Position numbers and translations under genes: made by a program. A stretch of DNA of 34,069 nt from Gammaproteobacteria bacterium (GTDB lineage: Bacteria > Pseudomonadota > Gammaproteobacteria > Nevskiales > Nevskiaceae). The notes beneath the pieces were generated by a model. It searched no databases, was not told where the DNA came from, and saw nothing but the letters and a program-made list of their open reading frames with translations. This document shows positions 26,675 through 34,069 of the stretch, in pieces. The number at the start of each line of letters is the position of its first letter. The stretch's first letter is position 1. The stretch lies in contig JAGWMX010000022.1 of NCBI GenBank assembly GCA_028871525.1, positions 1 through 34,069 on the forward strand, read 5' to 3'.

Positions 26675-27655
26675 TTGGAACCCCACGCACTCGTTACCGG
26701 CGGCGCCGGTTTCATCGGCAGCCACCTGATCGATCAATTGCTGGCCGAAGGCGCGCGCGTCACCGTGGTCGACAATTTCGATCCGCACTACGACCCGGCG
26801 CTCAAGCGCGCCAACCTGGCGCCGCATCGCGGCCATCCGCGGCTGGCGCTGCACGAGATCGACCTGCGCGACGCCGCGGCGCTGAATCGCCTGCCCGGCG
26901 AATTCGATCTGATCGTGCACCTGGCGGCCAGGGCCGGCGTACGCACCTCGCTGGCCGACCCGGTCGGCTACCAGGCCGCCAACGTGATGGGCACCGTCCA
27001 TCTGCTCGAGTTCGCGCGCCGGCGCGGAATTCGCGGCTTCGTGTTCGGCTCGTCGAGTTCGGTGTACGGCGGCTGCCCGCGGCTGCCGTGGCGCGAAGAC
27101 GACCCGGATCTGACGCCGCTGAACCCGTACGCCAGCTCCAAACTGGCCGGCGAGCACCTGTGCCGGATTTACGCCGAACTGTTCGGTCTGCGCGTCGTCA
27201 GCCTGCGCTTTTTCACCGTGTTCGGCCCGCGCCAGCGCCCGGACCTGGCGATTCACAAATTCGCACGGCTGATGCTCGACGACCAGCCGATCCCGGTCTA
27301 TGGCGACGGCTCGACCGCACGCGACTACACCTACGTCGGCGATATCGTCGCCGGCGTGTGCGCGGCGCTGAGGCGGGTCGAACGCCTGCCGGCCGGCCAT
27401 CACGAGATCTACAACCTCGGCAACAGCCGTACCGTCCGCCTGGACGCGCTGATCGCGGCGCTGGAGGCGGCACTGCGCCGGCACGCGATGATCGAGCGAC
27501 TGCCCGAGCAGCCGGGCGACATGCACCGCACCTGGGCCGACATCGGACGCGCGCGGCGCCAGCTCGGTTTTGCGCCGGCCACCGATCTCGAAACCGGCCT
27601 GGCGCGCTTCGCGGACTGGCTGCACGCCGGTGCCGGCGAAGCGGCGGCGCGGTGA
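26675..27655 (+). CDS. NAD-dependent sugar-nucleotide epimerase (UDP-glucuronate 4-epimerase-like)
   Basis: 326 residues from a TTG at 26675, chosen because the Rossmann motif LVTGGAGFIGSHL must start near residue 6 and no ATG is available; the ribosome site is weak. It is an extended short-chain dehydrogenase with NFDPHYDPALKRANL, LAARAGVRTSLADP, SSSSVYGG and the catalytic YASSK. FTVFGPRQRPDLAIHKFARLM, then PIPVYGDGSTARDYTYV, resembles UDP-glucuronate 4-epimerases more than plain GalE, so the product may be UDP-galacturonate, but this needs assay. Its stop overlaps the next start (GTGA), and it heads the five-gene operon. Confidence 0.85.
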   Translation: MEPHALVTGGAGFIGSHLIDQLLAEGARVTVVDNFDPHYDPALKRANLAPHRGHPRLALHEIDLRDAAALNRLPGEFDLIVHLAARAGVRTSLADPVGYQAANVMGTVHLLEFARRRGIRGFVFGSSSSVYGGCPRLPWREDDPDLTPLNPYASSKLAGEHLCRIYAELFGLRVVSLRFFTVFGPRQRPDLAIHKFARLMLDDQPIPVYGDGSTARDYTYVGDIVAGVCAALRRVERLPAGHHEIYNLGNSRTVRLDALIAALEAALRRHAMIERLPEQPGDMHRTWADIGRARRQLGFAPATDLETGLARFADWLHAGAGEAAAR

Positions 27656-28590
27656 CCGCACGCGCGCGCCGCGTTGCGGCGCTGAATCTGTTGCTGCTGG
27701 CCGCGCTGGCGGCGCTGCTGCAGTGGCAGTGGGGCTGGAACCGGCTGCTGGCGCCGTGGCGCGAGCTGCCGCCGGCATCGGTGGCGCTGGCCGCGGCGGG
27801 ACTGCTGGCCAGCTACGGACTGCGGGCGCTTCGCATCTACTGGGCCGAGCCCGATATTCCACAGGGGCGCTTCGGTACCTGCCTGCGGCTGGTGCTGCTG
27901 AACAACGCCTTCAACTGGCTACTGCCGATGCGCAGCGGGGAAGCCAGTTTCCCGATCCTGATGCGGCGCTGGTTCGAGATCCCCGCCGGCCGTGCCACCG
28001 GCGTCCTGGTATGGCTGCGGTTGCTGGATCTGCACGTTCTGGCGGCGACCGGCGTGGTCTGCATCGCGCGCGGCTGGCTTGGTCGCCCGTTGGACGCGCC
28101 GGCGCAGACGTTGGTCGGGCTGCTGGTCGCGGCACCGATCGCGGTGTTCGCGCTGCGCGCGCCCCTGGCGCGGAAGCTGGCGCCGGGCGGCAGCCGGCCG
28201 TTCCTACTGGCGCGACAGGCGCTGGACGGGCTGCCCAAACATGCAGCCGGACTGGCGCGGGATCTGCTGCTGACCTGGAGCGGCTGGGGCGTCAAACTGG
28301 CGGCGCTGGGCTGGCTGTTGGCGCGCCTGGCCGCGCTGAGTCCGGCGCTCGGTGTGTTGGGGGCGATCGGCGGCGACGCCTCGACGGTGCTGCCGGTGCA
28401 TGCTCCGGGCGGCTTCGGCACCTACGAGGCCGGAGTGCTGGCGGCGCTGGCGCCGGCGCGAGCGCCGACCGCACGCCTGCTCGCCGCCGCCGTCGATCTG
28501 CATCTGTTCGTATTCGGCAGCGCGCTGGTCGCCGGCGCCGCGGCCTGGCTGAGCGGCTGGCGTTTGCTAGACTCCGCCGCAAAGCCTTGA
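27652..28590 (+). CDS. lysylphosphatidylglycerol-synthase-TM-like membrane protein (putative flippase)
   Basis: 312 residues from a GTG at 27652 that overlaps the epimerase stop. The protein is almost wholly hydrophobic with about seven or eight predicted helices (e.g. LNLLLLAALAALLQW, PASVALAAAGLLASYGL, TLVGLLVAAPIAVFAL, VFGSALVAGAAAWLSGW). NNAFNWLLPMRSGEASFPILMRR and STVLPVHAPGGFGTYEAG are the conserved loop motifs of the LPG-synthase transmembrane/AglD-like family. Members are often encoded beside polyprenyl-phosphate glycosyltransferases and are thought to move lipids across membranes. Here it would turn over the lipid-linked sugar made by the next gene. The role is inferred from context. 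Confidence 0.75.
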   Translation: MTARARRVAALNLLLLAALAALLQWQWGWNRLLAPWRELPPASVALAAAGLLASYGLRALRIYWAEPDIPQGRFGTCLRLVLLNNAFNWLLPMRSGEASFPILMRRWFEIPAGRATGVLVWLRLLDLHVLAATGVVCIARGWLGRPLDAPAQTLVGLLVAAPIAVFALRAPLARKLAPGGSRPFLLARQALDGLPKHAAGLARDLLLTWSGWGVKLAALGWLLARLAALSPALGVLGAIGGDASTVLPVHAPGGFGTYEAGVLAALAPARAPTARLLAAAVDLHLFVFGSALVAGAAAWLSGWRLLDSAAKP

Positions 28591-28618
28591 ACGCCTCATC
28601 AGCGCCAGCCAAGCCGCC

Positions 28619-29641
28619 GTGAACCCGACCCCCGCCGCCCGCCGGCCCTCCCTGTCGGTGGTGATCCCGATGTACCGCGAGGCCGACAATGCCGCGCCGA
28701 TGCTCGAGCGCGTGCACGCAGGGCTGGCAGGCTACGGTGGGCGGTGGGAACTGATCTGTATCGACGACGGCAGCGCCGACGCCACCGGCCTGGAGCTGCT
28801 GGCCGGGGCACGTCGCTGGGGCCCGCACGTGCGCATCATCCGCTTCGCCCGCAACCAGGGCCAGACCACCGCGATGCAGGCCGGCATCGACGCCGCCCGC
28901 GGCGAGCTGATCGCCACGCTCGACGGCGACCTGCAAAACGATCCCGCCGACATCCCGCGCATGGTCGATGAATTGTTGCAACGCGACCTGGATCTGCTCA
29001 CCGGCTATCGCGCCAACCGCCAGGACGCCTGGATGTCGCGCAAACTGCCGTCGAAGATCGCCAACCGGCTGATCGGCCGCGTCACCGGCGTACGCATCCG
29101 CGACTATGGCTGCAGCCTCAAAGTTTATCGGGCGACGGTCATCAAGCAGGTGCGGCTGTACGGCGAGATGCACCGTTTCATCCCGGTGTGGGCGGCGATG
29201 GTCACCAGTCCGGCGCGCATCGGCGAAACCGCCGTCGCCCACAATGCGCGCCGGTTCGGCAAGAGCAAGTACGGCATCTCGCGCGCTTTTCGCGTGATCC
29301 TCGACCTGCTGACGGTGTTCTTCTTCCTGCGCTATCGCGCCCGGCCCGGCCATTTCTTCGGCTCGATCGGTCTGGCGATGGGCTTTCTCGGCGGTGCGGC
29401 GATGGCCTGGCTGCTGTGGGTCAAGTTCGTGCTCGGCGACGACATCGGCAACCGGCCGTTGCTGATGGCGGCGATCCTGCTGCTGGTGTTCTCGATCCAG
29501 TTCTTGACCACCGGCGTGCTGGCCGAGATGCTGACGCGGATCTTCTACCAGCATCGCGAGGGTCCGGCGCAGCTGCCGGCGCCTACAGCCGAAGCCGCCG
29601 CCTGGCGCGAACCGGCGGCCGACGCCGACGTGCGTGACTGA
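28619..29641 (+). CDS. GT2 polyprenyl-phosphate glycosyltransferase (ArnC/GtrB/DPM-like)
   Basis: 340 residues from GTG at 28619. The N-terminal GT-A domain has SLSVVIPMYREADNA, ELICIDDGSADATGL, FARNQGQTTAMQAGIDAARGELIATLDGDLQNDP (the DxD-type metal site in DGDLQND) and DYGCSLKVYRATVIK. Two C-terminal transmembrane helices (about 245-270 and 283-305) anchor it in the inner membrane, as in ArnC and GtrB. It should transfer a sugar from a UDP-sugar to undecaprenyl phosphate on the cytoplasmic face. The last 30 residues are Ala/Pro-rich and unlike the family. Its stop overlaps the next start by eight bases. Confidence 0.88.
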   Translation: MNPTPAARRPSLSVVIPMYREADNAAPMLERVHAGLAGYGGRWELICIDDGSADATGLELLAGARRWGPHVRIIRFARNQGQTTAMQAGIDAARGELIATLDGDLQNDPADIPRMVDELLQRDLDLLTGYRANRQDAWMSRKLPSKIANRLIGRVTGVRIRDYGCSLKVYRATVIKQVRLYGEMHRFIPVWAAMVTSPARIGETAVAHNARRFGKSKYGISRAFRVILDLLTVFFFLRYRARPGHFFGSIGLAMGFLGGAAMAWLLWVKFVLGDDIGNRPLLMAAILLLVFSIQFLTTGVLAEMLTRIFYQHREGPAQLPAPTAEAAAWREPAADADVRD

Positions 29642-31202
29642 GGCGAGCATCCCGCGCAGCCACTGGCTGCTGCTGGCCGCCGCCGCGCTGCTCGGCTTCT
29701 TCAGCCAGACCTGGAACACGCCGCTGTTCGATCTCGACGAAGGCGCGTTTTCGGAAGCCACGCTGGAGATGCTGGGTTCCGGCAATTATCTGACCACCAC
29801 CCTGGACGGCGAGGCGCGCTACGACAAGCCGATTCTGATTTACTGGCTGCAGGCCGCCTCGGTGAAGCTGCTCGGCGCCGACGAGTTCGCTTTTCGCCTG
29901 CCGTCAGCGCTATGCGCGACACTGTGGATGTTGGCGACCTTAAGCTTCACGCGGCGTTACGCAGGCGGCGCCCGGTCCGGCCTGTTCGCGGCAATGGCCG
30001 TTGCGCTGGGACTGATGAGCAGCGTCATCGGCCATGCCGCGATCGCCGATGCACTGCTGGATCTACTGCTGGCCTTGACCTGCTTCGACCTCTGGCGACA
30101 CTTGGATTCCGGGCGGCGGCTGCCGCTGTTGCGCTGCTATGCCTGGATCGGCCTCGGCTTTCTGGCCAAGGGACCGGTGGCGATGCTGCTGCCGGCGGCC
30201 ACCAGCGCGCTGTTCTGCGCCTGGCAGCACCGCTGGCGCGACTGGCTGCGCGCCGCCCTCGATCCGCAGGGATGGCTGCTCATGCTGGTGGTGCTATCGG
30301 TCTGGCTGGTGCCGCTGTGGCGCTACGACCACGGCGTTTTCCTCGAGCATTTCCTGATCGCACACAATCTCCACCGTTACGCGGCCACGTTGCAGGGTCA
30401 CGGCGGACAGCCGTGGTACTACCTCGTCTGGCTGCCGCTCGTCGTGCTGCCGTTCAGCGCGCTGCTGCCGCAGGCCCTGGCGCCGGCGTTGTCGCGCAAG
30501 CGCACACCGTTACAGGGCTATCTGCTGATCTGGTTCGGTATCGTGTTCGTGCTGATGTCGGCCTCGGCGACGCAGTTGCCCCACTACCTTCTCTACGGCT
30601 GCCCAGGATTGTTCGTGCTGTTCGGTCAGGTCTGCGAGCGGGCGCCGGCACGCTGGCTGGCGTTGACGCCGGCGCTGCTGCTGGCGGCGCTGCTGGCGGC
30701 GCTGCCGTGGCTGTTGCCGCTGGTCCATCTGTCGCCGCAGCATGAGTTCGAAGCCGGCATTGTGCATCTGGCCGAACGCCGGCTCGGCAACGACTATCGC
30801 TGGCTGGCTTTCGGCAACCTGTTCACCGTACTGGCCCTGATCGCCTGGCCCGGCCTAGCCGCCTGGCGGGCGCTGCTGGCCGCCGCGTTTGCGCAAGGCG
30901 CCATCGTGTGGTTCGGCGTGGTGCCGGCACTGGCTGCGGCGCAACAGCAGCCGGTGAAAACAGCCGCGCTGCGGGCCCGCGACCTGGGTCTGCCGACGGT
31001 GACTTACGACACCTACCTGCCGAGCTTTTCGGTTTACCGTGGCGCGCCGACCCCGCATCGACTGCCGCGGCCGGGCGAACTGGTGTTCCTGCGCCGAGAT
31101 CGCATCGATGCGCTGCAGCGGGCGCTGGGCGGCGTCCGGCTGGCGCGCGAATACCAGTCCGGCGGCATCGTGCTGTACCTGTACCCGGCCAACGTGCGTT
31201 GA
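29634..31202 (+). CDS. ArnT-like GT83 integral-membrane glycosyltransferase
   Basis: 522 residues, GTG start at 29634 overlapping the preceding gene by eight bases. The N-terminal half is the PMT/ArnT fold: TM1 at about 10-26, then the periplasmic motif FDLDEGAFSEATLEMLGSGNYLTT with the conserved Asp-Glu, EARYDKPILIYWLQ, and many helices, followed by a C-terminal periplasmic domain from about residue 390. ArnT-family enzymes move a sugar from undecaprenyl phosphate onto lipid A phosphates. Together with the two preceding genes this supports lipid A or core decoration. No arnA, arnB or arnD homologue is present, so the sugar is probably not aminoarabinose. Confidence 0.87.
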   Translation: MTEASIPRSHWLLLAAAALLGFFSQTWNTPLFDLDEGAFSEATLEMLGSGNYLTTTLDGEARYDKPILIYWLQAASVKLLGADEFAFRLPSALCATLWMLATLSFTRRYAGGARSGLFAAMAVALGLMSSVIGHAAIADALLDLLLALTCFDLWRHLDSGRRLPLLRCYAWIGLGFLAKGPVAMLLPAATSALFCAWQHRWRDWLRAALDPQGWLLMLVVLSVWLVPLWRYDHGVFLEHFLIAHNLHRYAATLQGHGGQPWYYLVWLPLVVLPFSALLPQALAPALSRKRTPLQGYLLIWFGIVFVLMSASATQLPHYLLYGCPGLFVLFGQVCERAPARWLALTPALLLAALLAALPWLLPLVHLSPQHEFEAGIVHLAERRLGNDYRWLAFGNLFTVLALIAWPGLAAWRALLAAAFAQGAIVWFGVVPALAAAQQQPVKTAALRARDLGLPTVTYDTYLPSFSVYRGAPTPHRLPRPGELVFLRRDRIDALQRALGGVRLAREYQSGGIVLYLYPANVR

Positions 31203-32026
31203 TGCGCCGCGCCGAATACATCGCCGGCGAGCTCAACCGCAGACTCCTGAGCTGCCGGCTGCGCCCCGGTGCCGGCAGCGGCATGGTACTCGGCGTCGGC
31301 CTCGGCGCCGCAGCGATCGGGCTGATCGGGCTGCTGCTTGGCGGCTATCACGCGGGCTTTCTGGCCGCCAACCGGCTGCTGGCGATGCTGCCCGCCGACG
31401 CGGTGCAGATCATCACCTACGCCGGCGACAGCCTGGTGGCGCTGACGCTGCTGCTGTATTTCGCGCGGCGGGCACCGACATTGCTCTGGCACGGCACTCT
31501 GGCGGCGGCGCTTGCCGCGCTGATCTCGCAGCTGCTGAAATTCCTGCTCCACACCGCGCGGCCACCGGCGGTGATCCCACATGATGCATTGCGGATCATC
31601 GGCCCGGCTTACACCAGTCATGCGTTTCCGTCGGGCCACGCGACCACCGCATTCACCGCGGCCGCGCTGATCGTCTGGGGTTTGCGCTCGACGCCGGCGC
31701 GCAGCGCCGTGTTCGCCGCCGCAGCGCTGGTCGGTGTCAGCCGAATCGCCGCCGGCGTGCACTGGCCGCTGGACGTCTTGGCCGGCGCGGCGATCGGCTG
31801 CGTGTCGGTGGCGCTGGCGGCGCCGCTGGCACAACGCTGGCGCTGGGGCGTAAGCCTGCGCGGACACCTGCTGCTGGTGATCATCCTGACCGGCTGCGCA
31901 CTCAGCCTGTGGCTGATCCGCATCCCGTATCCGGCCGCGACGCTGCCGGCGCACGCGCTGGCGCTCGGTGCGTTGGGGTTGACGGCATGGGATTACCTTT
32001 GGACACCGCTCGGACGCCGGCGATAG
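31202..32026 (+). CDS. PAP2-family membrane phosphatase
   Basis: 274 residues, ATG at 31202 sharing one base with the previous stop (TGATG). About six helices. All three phosphatase motifs are present: Lys113 to Arg120-Pro121 (KFLLHTARP), PSGH at 143-146, and SRIAAGVHWPLD with His187 and Asp191. Such enzymes remove phosphate from undecaprenyl pyrophosphate, phosphatidylglycerol phosphate or lipid A (PgpB, LpxE, LpxF types). Coming last in a lipid-sugar operon, it could recycle the carrier lipid or prepare lipid A for glycosylation. C-terminal extra helices (IILTGCALSLWLIRIPYP) are not part of the core. Confidence 0.85.
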   Translation: MRRAEYIAGELNRRLLSCRLRPGAGSGMVLGVGLGAAAIGLIGLLLGGYHAGFLAANRLLAMLPADAVQIITYAGDSLVALTLLLYFARRAPTLLWHGTLAAALAALISQLLKFLLHTARPPAVIPHDALRIIGPAYTSHAFPSGHATTAFTAAALIVWGLRSTPARSAVFAAAALVGVSRIAAGVHWPLDVLAGAAIGCVSVALAAPLAQRWRWGVSLRGHLLLVIILTGCALSLWLIRIPYPAATLPAHALALGALGLTAWDYLWTPLGRRR

Positions 32027-32031
32027 CGCTT

Positions 32032-32189
32032 CGTCATTGCGAGGGTCGCGCCAGCGGCCCGTGGCAATCTCGATAAGTTAGCACCTCAGTATCCGACGCC
32101 AAGCCATCGTCACGAGACCGCCGCAGGCGCTGCGCGCCTTCGCGGCGACGCTGTGCGTCGGCTTCGTCGCAACGCGGCTCGCGATGACG
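32032..32189. repeat. REP-like intergenic element with imperfect terminal inverted repeats
   Basis: About 158 bp between the PAP2 gene and ffs, beginning CGTCATTGCGAGGGTCGCG and ending CTCGCGATGACG, ends that are inverted copies with one mismatch over 12 bases. The CGTCATTGCGAG motif followed by GTGGCAATCTCG looks like a widespread intergenic repeat. A related fragment is at 26571-26582. No coding potential. Confidence 0.55.
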
Positions 32190-32200
32190 CTCGTAAAGGC

Positions 32201-32306
<106 letters not shown>

Positions 32307-32313
32307 TGGGCGC

Positions 32314-32342
32314 AGTATCGCCGCCCGCGTGCGCCGGCTCAA
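32314..32342 (-). promoter_or_regulatory. promoter of ffs
   Basis: Minus strand TTGAGC (32337-32342), 17-base spacer, GATACT (32314-32319). This places the start near 32306, matching the 5' end deduced from stem pairing. Confidence 0.6.
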
Positions 32343-32416
32343 GCATAATTCAGCGATGTCCCGGTAAAGGCGATGGAAATAGTCGATCCCAACCGCCGGC
32401 GCGAACCGGTGCGCCG

Positions 32417-33772
32417 ATGAACGAACGCCTGCCCTGTTTCAAGGCCTACGATCTGCGCGGCCGCCTACCCGATGAGCTGAACCCGGATCTGGCCTATCGT
32501 CTCGGGCTGGCCTACGCGCGGGCCTTCGCGCCGCGCCGCGTCGCGCTCGGGCGCGACGTACGCCACTCGAGCCGGCCGTTACAAAACGCGGTGGCCAATG
32601 GGCTGGTCGCCGCCGGCGCCGAGGTGCTGGATCTGGGACTGTGCGGCACCGAGGAGGTCTACTTCGCCGCGTTCCAGCCCGGTGTGGACGGCGGAATCAT
32701 GATCACCGCCAGCCACAACCCAAAAAACTACAACGGCATGAAGCTGGTGCGCGCCGGTGCGGTGCCGCTGTCCGGTGATTCCGGCTTGCGCGAATTGGAG
32801 GCCGCCACCGCCGCCTCGAGCGCGACCGCACCGGACCACCCGGCGCCAGTTACCGCGTGGGACTTGCGGCCGGCCTACATACGGCACCTGCTGAGCTACG
32901 TCGACGTCGATCGGCTCGAGCGGCTGAAGATCGTGGTCAACGCCGGCAACGGCGGCGCCGGACCGGTGATCGACGCGCTGGCGCCGCAGTTACCGTTTCA
33001 CTTCGTGCGCGTGCATCACCAGCCGGACGGCGATTTTCCCCACGGCATCCCCAACCCCCTGCTGGCGGGCAACCGCGCGGATACCGCCCGTGCGGTGATC
33101 GACTCGGGCGCCGACTTCGGTGTCGCCTGGGACGGCGATTTCGACCGCTGTTTCTTGTTCGACGAGCGCGGCGAATTCATCGAAGGCTACTACATCGTCG
33201 GGCTGCTGGCGGCGGCGATGTTGGCGCGCGAACCCGGCGCCAAGATTATTCACGATCCGCGGCTGACCTGGAACACCATCGATCTGGTACGCGCCGCCGG
33301 CGGCGTGCCGGTACAGTCGAAAACCGGTCACGCCTTTATCAAGGAGCGGATGCGCGCCGAAAACGCCGTTTACGGCGGCGAGATGAGCGCCCACCACTAC
33401 TTTCGTGATTTCGCTTACTGCGACAACGGCATGATCCCGTGGCTTTTGGTGGCGCAACTGCTGAGCCGAACGAAGGCGCCGCTGTCGGTGCTGGTCGGCG
33501 AGCGCCAGCGTCGGTTCCCCGCCAGCGGCGAGATCAATCGCCACGTCGTCGACATCGCGGCGACGCTGGCGCGCGTCGAGGCCCGCTACGCCCCCGATGC
33601 GCTGGCGGTCGAACGTATCGACGGGCTCTCCGTCGAATACGCCGACTGGCGTTTCAACCTGCGCGCTTCGAACACCGAACCGATGTTACGGCTCAACGTC
33701 GAAGCGCGCGGCGACGCCGCGCTGATGCGCAGCCGCACCGCCGAACTGGTGGCGTTGATCGACGCCGGCTGA
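32417..33772 (+). CDS. phosphomannomutase/phosphoglucomutase
   Basis: Interconverts mannose or glucose 6- and 1-phosphates, feeding GDP-mannose and UDP-glucose for LPS and exopolysaccharide. The start at 32417 (MNERLPCFKAYDLRGRLPDEL) matches the family; upstream in-frame codons run through ffs. The 451-residue product has the active Ser99 (MITASHNPKNYNGMK), the metal loop Asp239-Gly-Asp-Phe-Asp-Arg (DGDFDRC), the sugar-binding GGEMSAHHYFRDF, and the phosphate-binding RASNTEPMLRLNVE near the C-terminus. Glu in GGEMSAHH is the usual mark of alpha-phosphohexomutases with dual specificity. It resembles CpsG/ManB and AlgC. It lies 390 bases behind the lipid-sugar operon with the REP-like element and ffs between. 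Confidence 0.92.
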   Translation: MNERLPCFKAYDLRGRLPDELNPDLAYRLGLAYARAFAPRRVALGRDVRHSSRPLQNAVANGLVAAGAEVLDLGLCGTEEVYFAAFQPGVDGGIMITASHNPKNYNGMKLVRAGAVPLSGDSGLRELEAATAASSATAPDHPAPVTAWDLRPAYIRHLLSYVDVDRLERLKIVVNAGNGGAGPVIDALAPQLPFHFVRVHHQPDGDFPHGIPNPLLAGNRADTARAVIDSGADFGVAWDGDFDRCFLFDERGEFIEGYYIVGLLAAAMLAREPGAKIIHDPRLTWNTIDLVRAAGGVPVQSKTGHAFIKERMRAENAVYGGEMSAHHYFRDFAYCDNGMIPWLLVAQLLSRTKAPLSVLVGERQRRFPASGEINRHVVDIAATLARVEARYAPDALAVERIDGLSVEYADWRFNLRASNTEPMLRLNVEARGDAALMRSRTAELVALIDAG

Positions 33773-33853
33773 ATCACCGGCTCAGCACCGTCGGCGGTGA
33801 TCCGGTGCAACCGCCGCGTTATCGCATAACCGGCAGTCGAGCAGGAGGCCCGA

Positions 33854-33931
33854 ATGCTCGAGCCGGCCCGCTTCGGTCGTCACCCACGGCCGGTTGATGA
33901 ACGGCGGTCGGTGCCGCAGGTGGAGCTATAA
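33854..33931 (+). CDS. short ORF with a strong ribosome site, possible gene remnant
   Basis: 25-residue ORF (MLEPARFGRHPRPVDERRSVPQVEL) preceded by GCAGGAGGCC six bases before the ATG. I recognise no family. It ends just before the sequence that looks like an insertion-sequence end, so it may be a 5' fragment of a gene truncated by the insertion. It could also be chance. Confidence 0.3.
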   Translation: MLEPARFGRHPRPVDERRSVPQVEL

Positions 33932-33967
33932 CTGAATCTGGTGTATGACCCGGTCTTGAAAAAAGGC

Positions 33968-34026
33968 GGCGTGCCCTGCTGAAATTCGATTGTCGAGATC
34001 TTTTTCAGCAAACAGCGAGGCACGCC
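33968..34026 (+). mobile_element. probable left end of an insertion sequence, with a hairpin before the transposase start
   Basis: GGCGTGCC (33968-33975) pairs with GGCACGCC (34019-34026), and inside them TGCTGAAA (33977-33984) pairs with TTTCAGCA (34003-34010); the ATG follows immediately at 34027. The element's outer end is probably between about 33930 and 33960. A hairpin placed against the start codon would limit transposase translation from outside transcripts, a common insertion-sequence safeguard. The right end lies outside the window. Confidence 0.45.
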
Positions 34027-34069
34027 ATGAGTGACGATACGGTAGTTCGGTTTCCGGTTCCAGGGGTCA
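34027..34069 (+). CDS. 5' end of an unidentified gene, possibly an IS256-type transposase (partial)
   Basis: Only 14 codons before the window ends: MSDDTVVRFPVPGV. Some IS256/mutator-family transposases begin with a similar MxDxT...P.PG segment, and the hairpin-bearing upstream sequence fits a mobile element, but 14 residues are too few to be certain. Confidence 0.4.
   Translation, partial: MSDDTVVRFPVPGV

Noticed and set aside
27088-27651. Upstream in-frame extension of the flippase-like gene into the epimerase gene
   Set aside because: It is a shifted frame of the epimerase with Arg/Ala-rich nonsense; the hydrophobic protein begins at the GTG at 27652.

Overview
The window is a chromosomal segment of a G+C-rich Gammaproteobacterium. 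Ribosomal, DNA-repair, tRNA and SRP RNA genes all look gammaproteobacterial: the order recA-recX-alaS-lysC-csrA, an EF-P with Lys34 in a KPGKGQ loop, a PhoQ-type histidine kinase, and a short 4.5S-type SRP RNA. I cannot fix the order or genus. Most of the window is core genome, with accessory or regulatory islands at about 8.4-20.3 kb and 26.6-33.8 kb. No CRISPR array and no complete transposase is present.

Layout. (1) 1-7.9 kb, minus strand: efp-recA-recX-alaS-lysC-csrA, then rpsF-rpsR-rplI from their own promoter. (2) 8.0-8.3 kb: tRNA-Ala(GGC) and tRNA-Glu(UUC), separated by a strongly structured spacer. (3) 8.4-13.6 kb: a small lipoprotein, a TetR regulator, a MITE-like element with nested palindromes, an RND/MMPL-type transporter and a DUF1329 periplasmic protein. 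(4) 13.75-17.5 kb: a Gly/Ala/Ser-rich secreted low-complexity protein, an anti-sigma factor and an ECF sigma factor (minus strand), divergent from a subtilisin-like protease. (5) 17.7-20.3 kb: a PepSY-like secreted protein followed by a PhoP/PhoQ-like two-component pair. A fragment of the same MITE lies between the regulator and kinase genes and coincides with the regulator's stop codon. (6) 20.3-26.6 kb: orn; a reverse transsulfuration pair (cystathionine beta-synthase and a gamma-lyase-type enzyme); a pterin dehydratase; and recR-ybaB-dnaX on the minus strand. (7) 26.7-32.0 kb: a tight five-gene operon of sugar-nucleotide epimerase, flippase-like membrane protein, polyprenyl-phosphate glycosyltransferase, ArnT-like glycosyltransferase and PAP2 phosphatase, probably for decorating lipid A or another envelope glycolipid. 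(8) 32.0-34.1 kb: a REP-like element, ffs, a phosphomannomutase/phosphoglucomutase gene, and what looks like the left end of an insertion sequence.

The best candidate for an undescribed system is region 4. The sigma gene and the low-complexity-protein gene are both preceded by the same two-part motif (GGAAGAAA, then CGTTGTC 13-14 bases later). This fits one ECF sigma factor that drives both itself and a large secreted Gly/Ala/Ser-rich product, next to an exported protease. The adjoining PepSY-PhoPQ module and the later lipid-sugar operon suggest envelope maintenance as a common theme, but that link is inference. All positions and motifs were read by eye; no alignment or database search was run.
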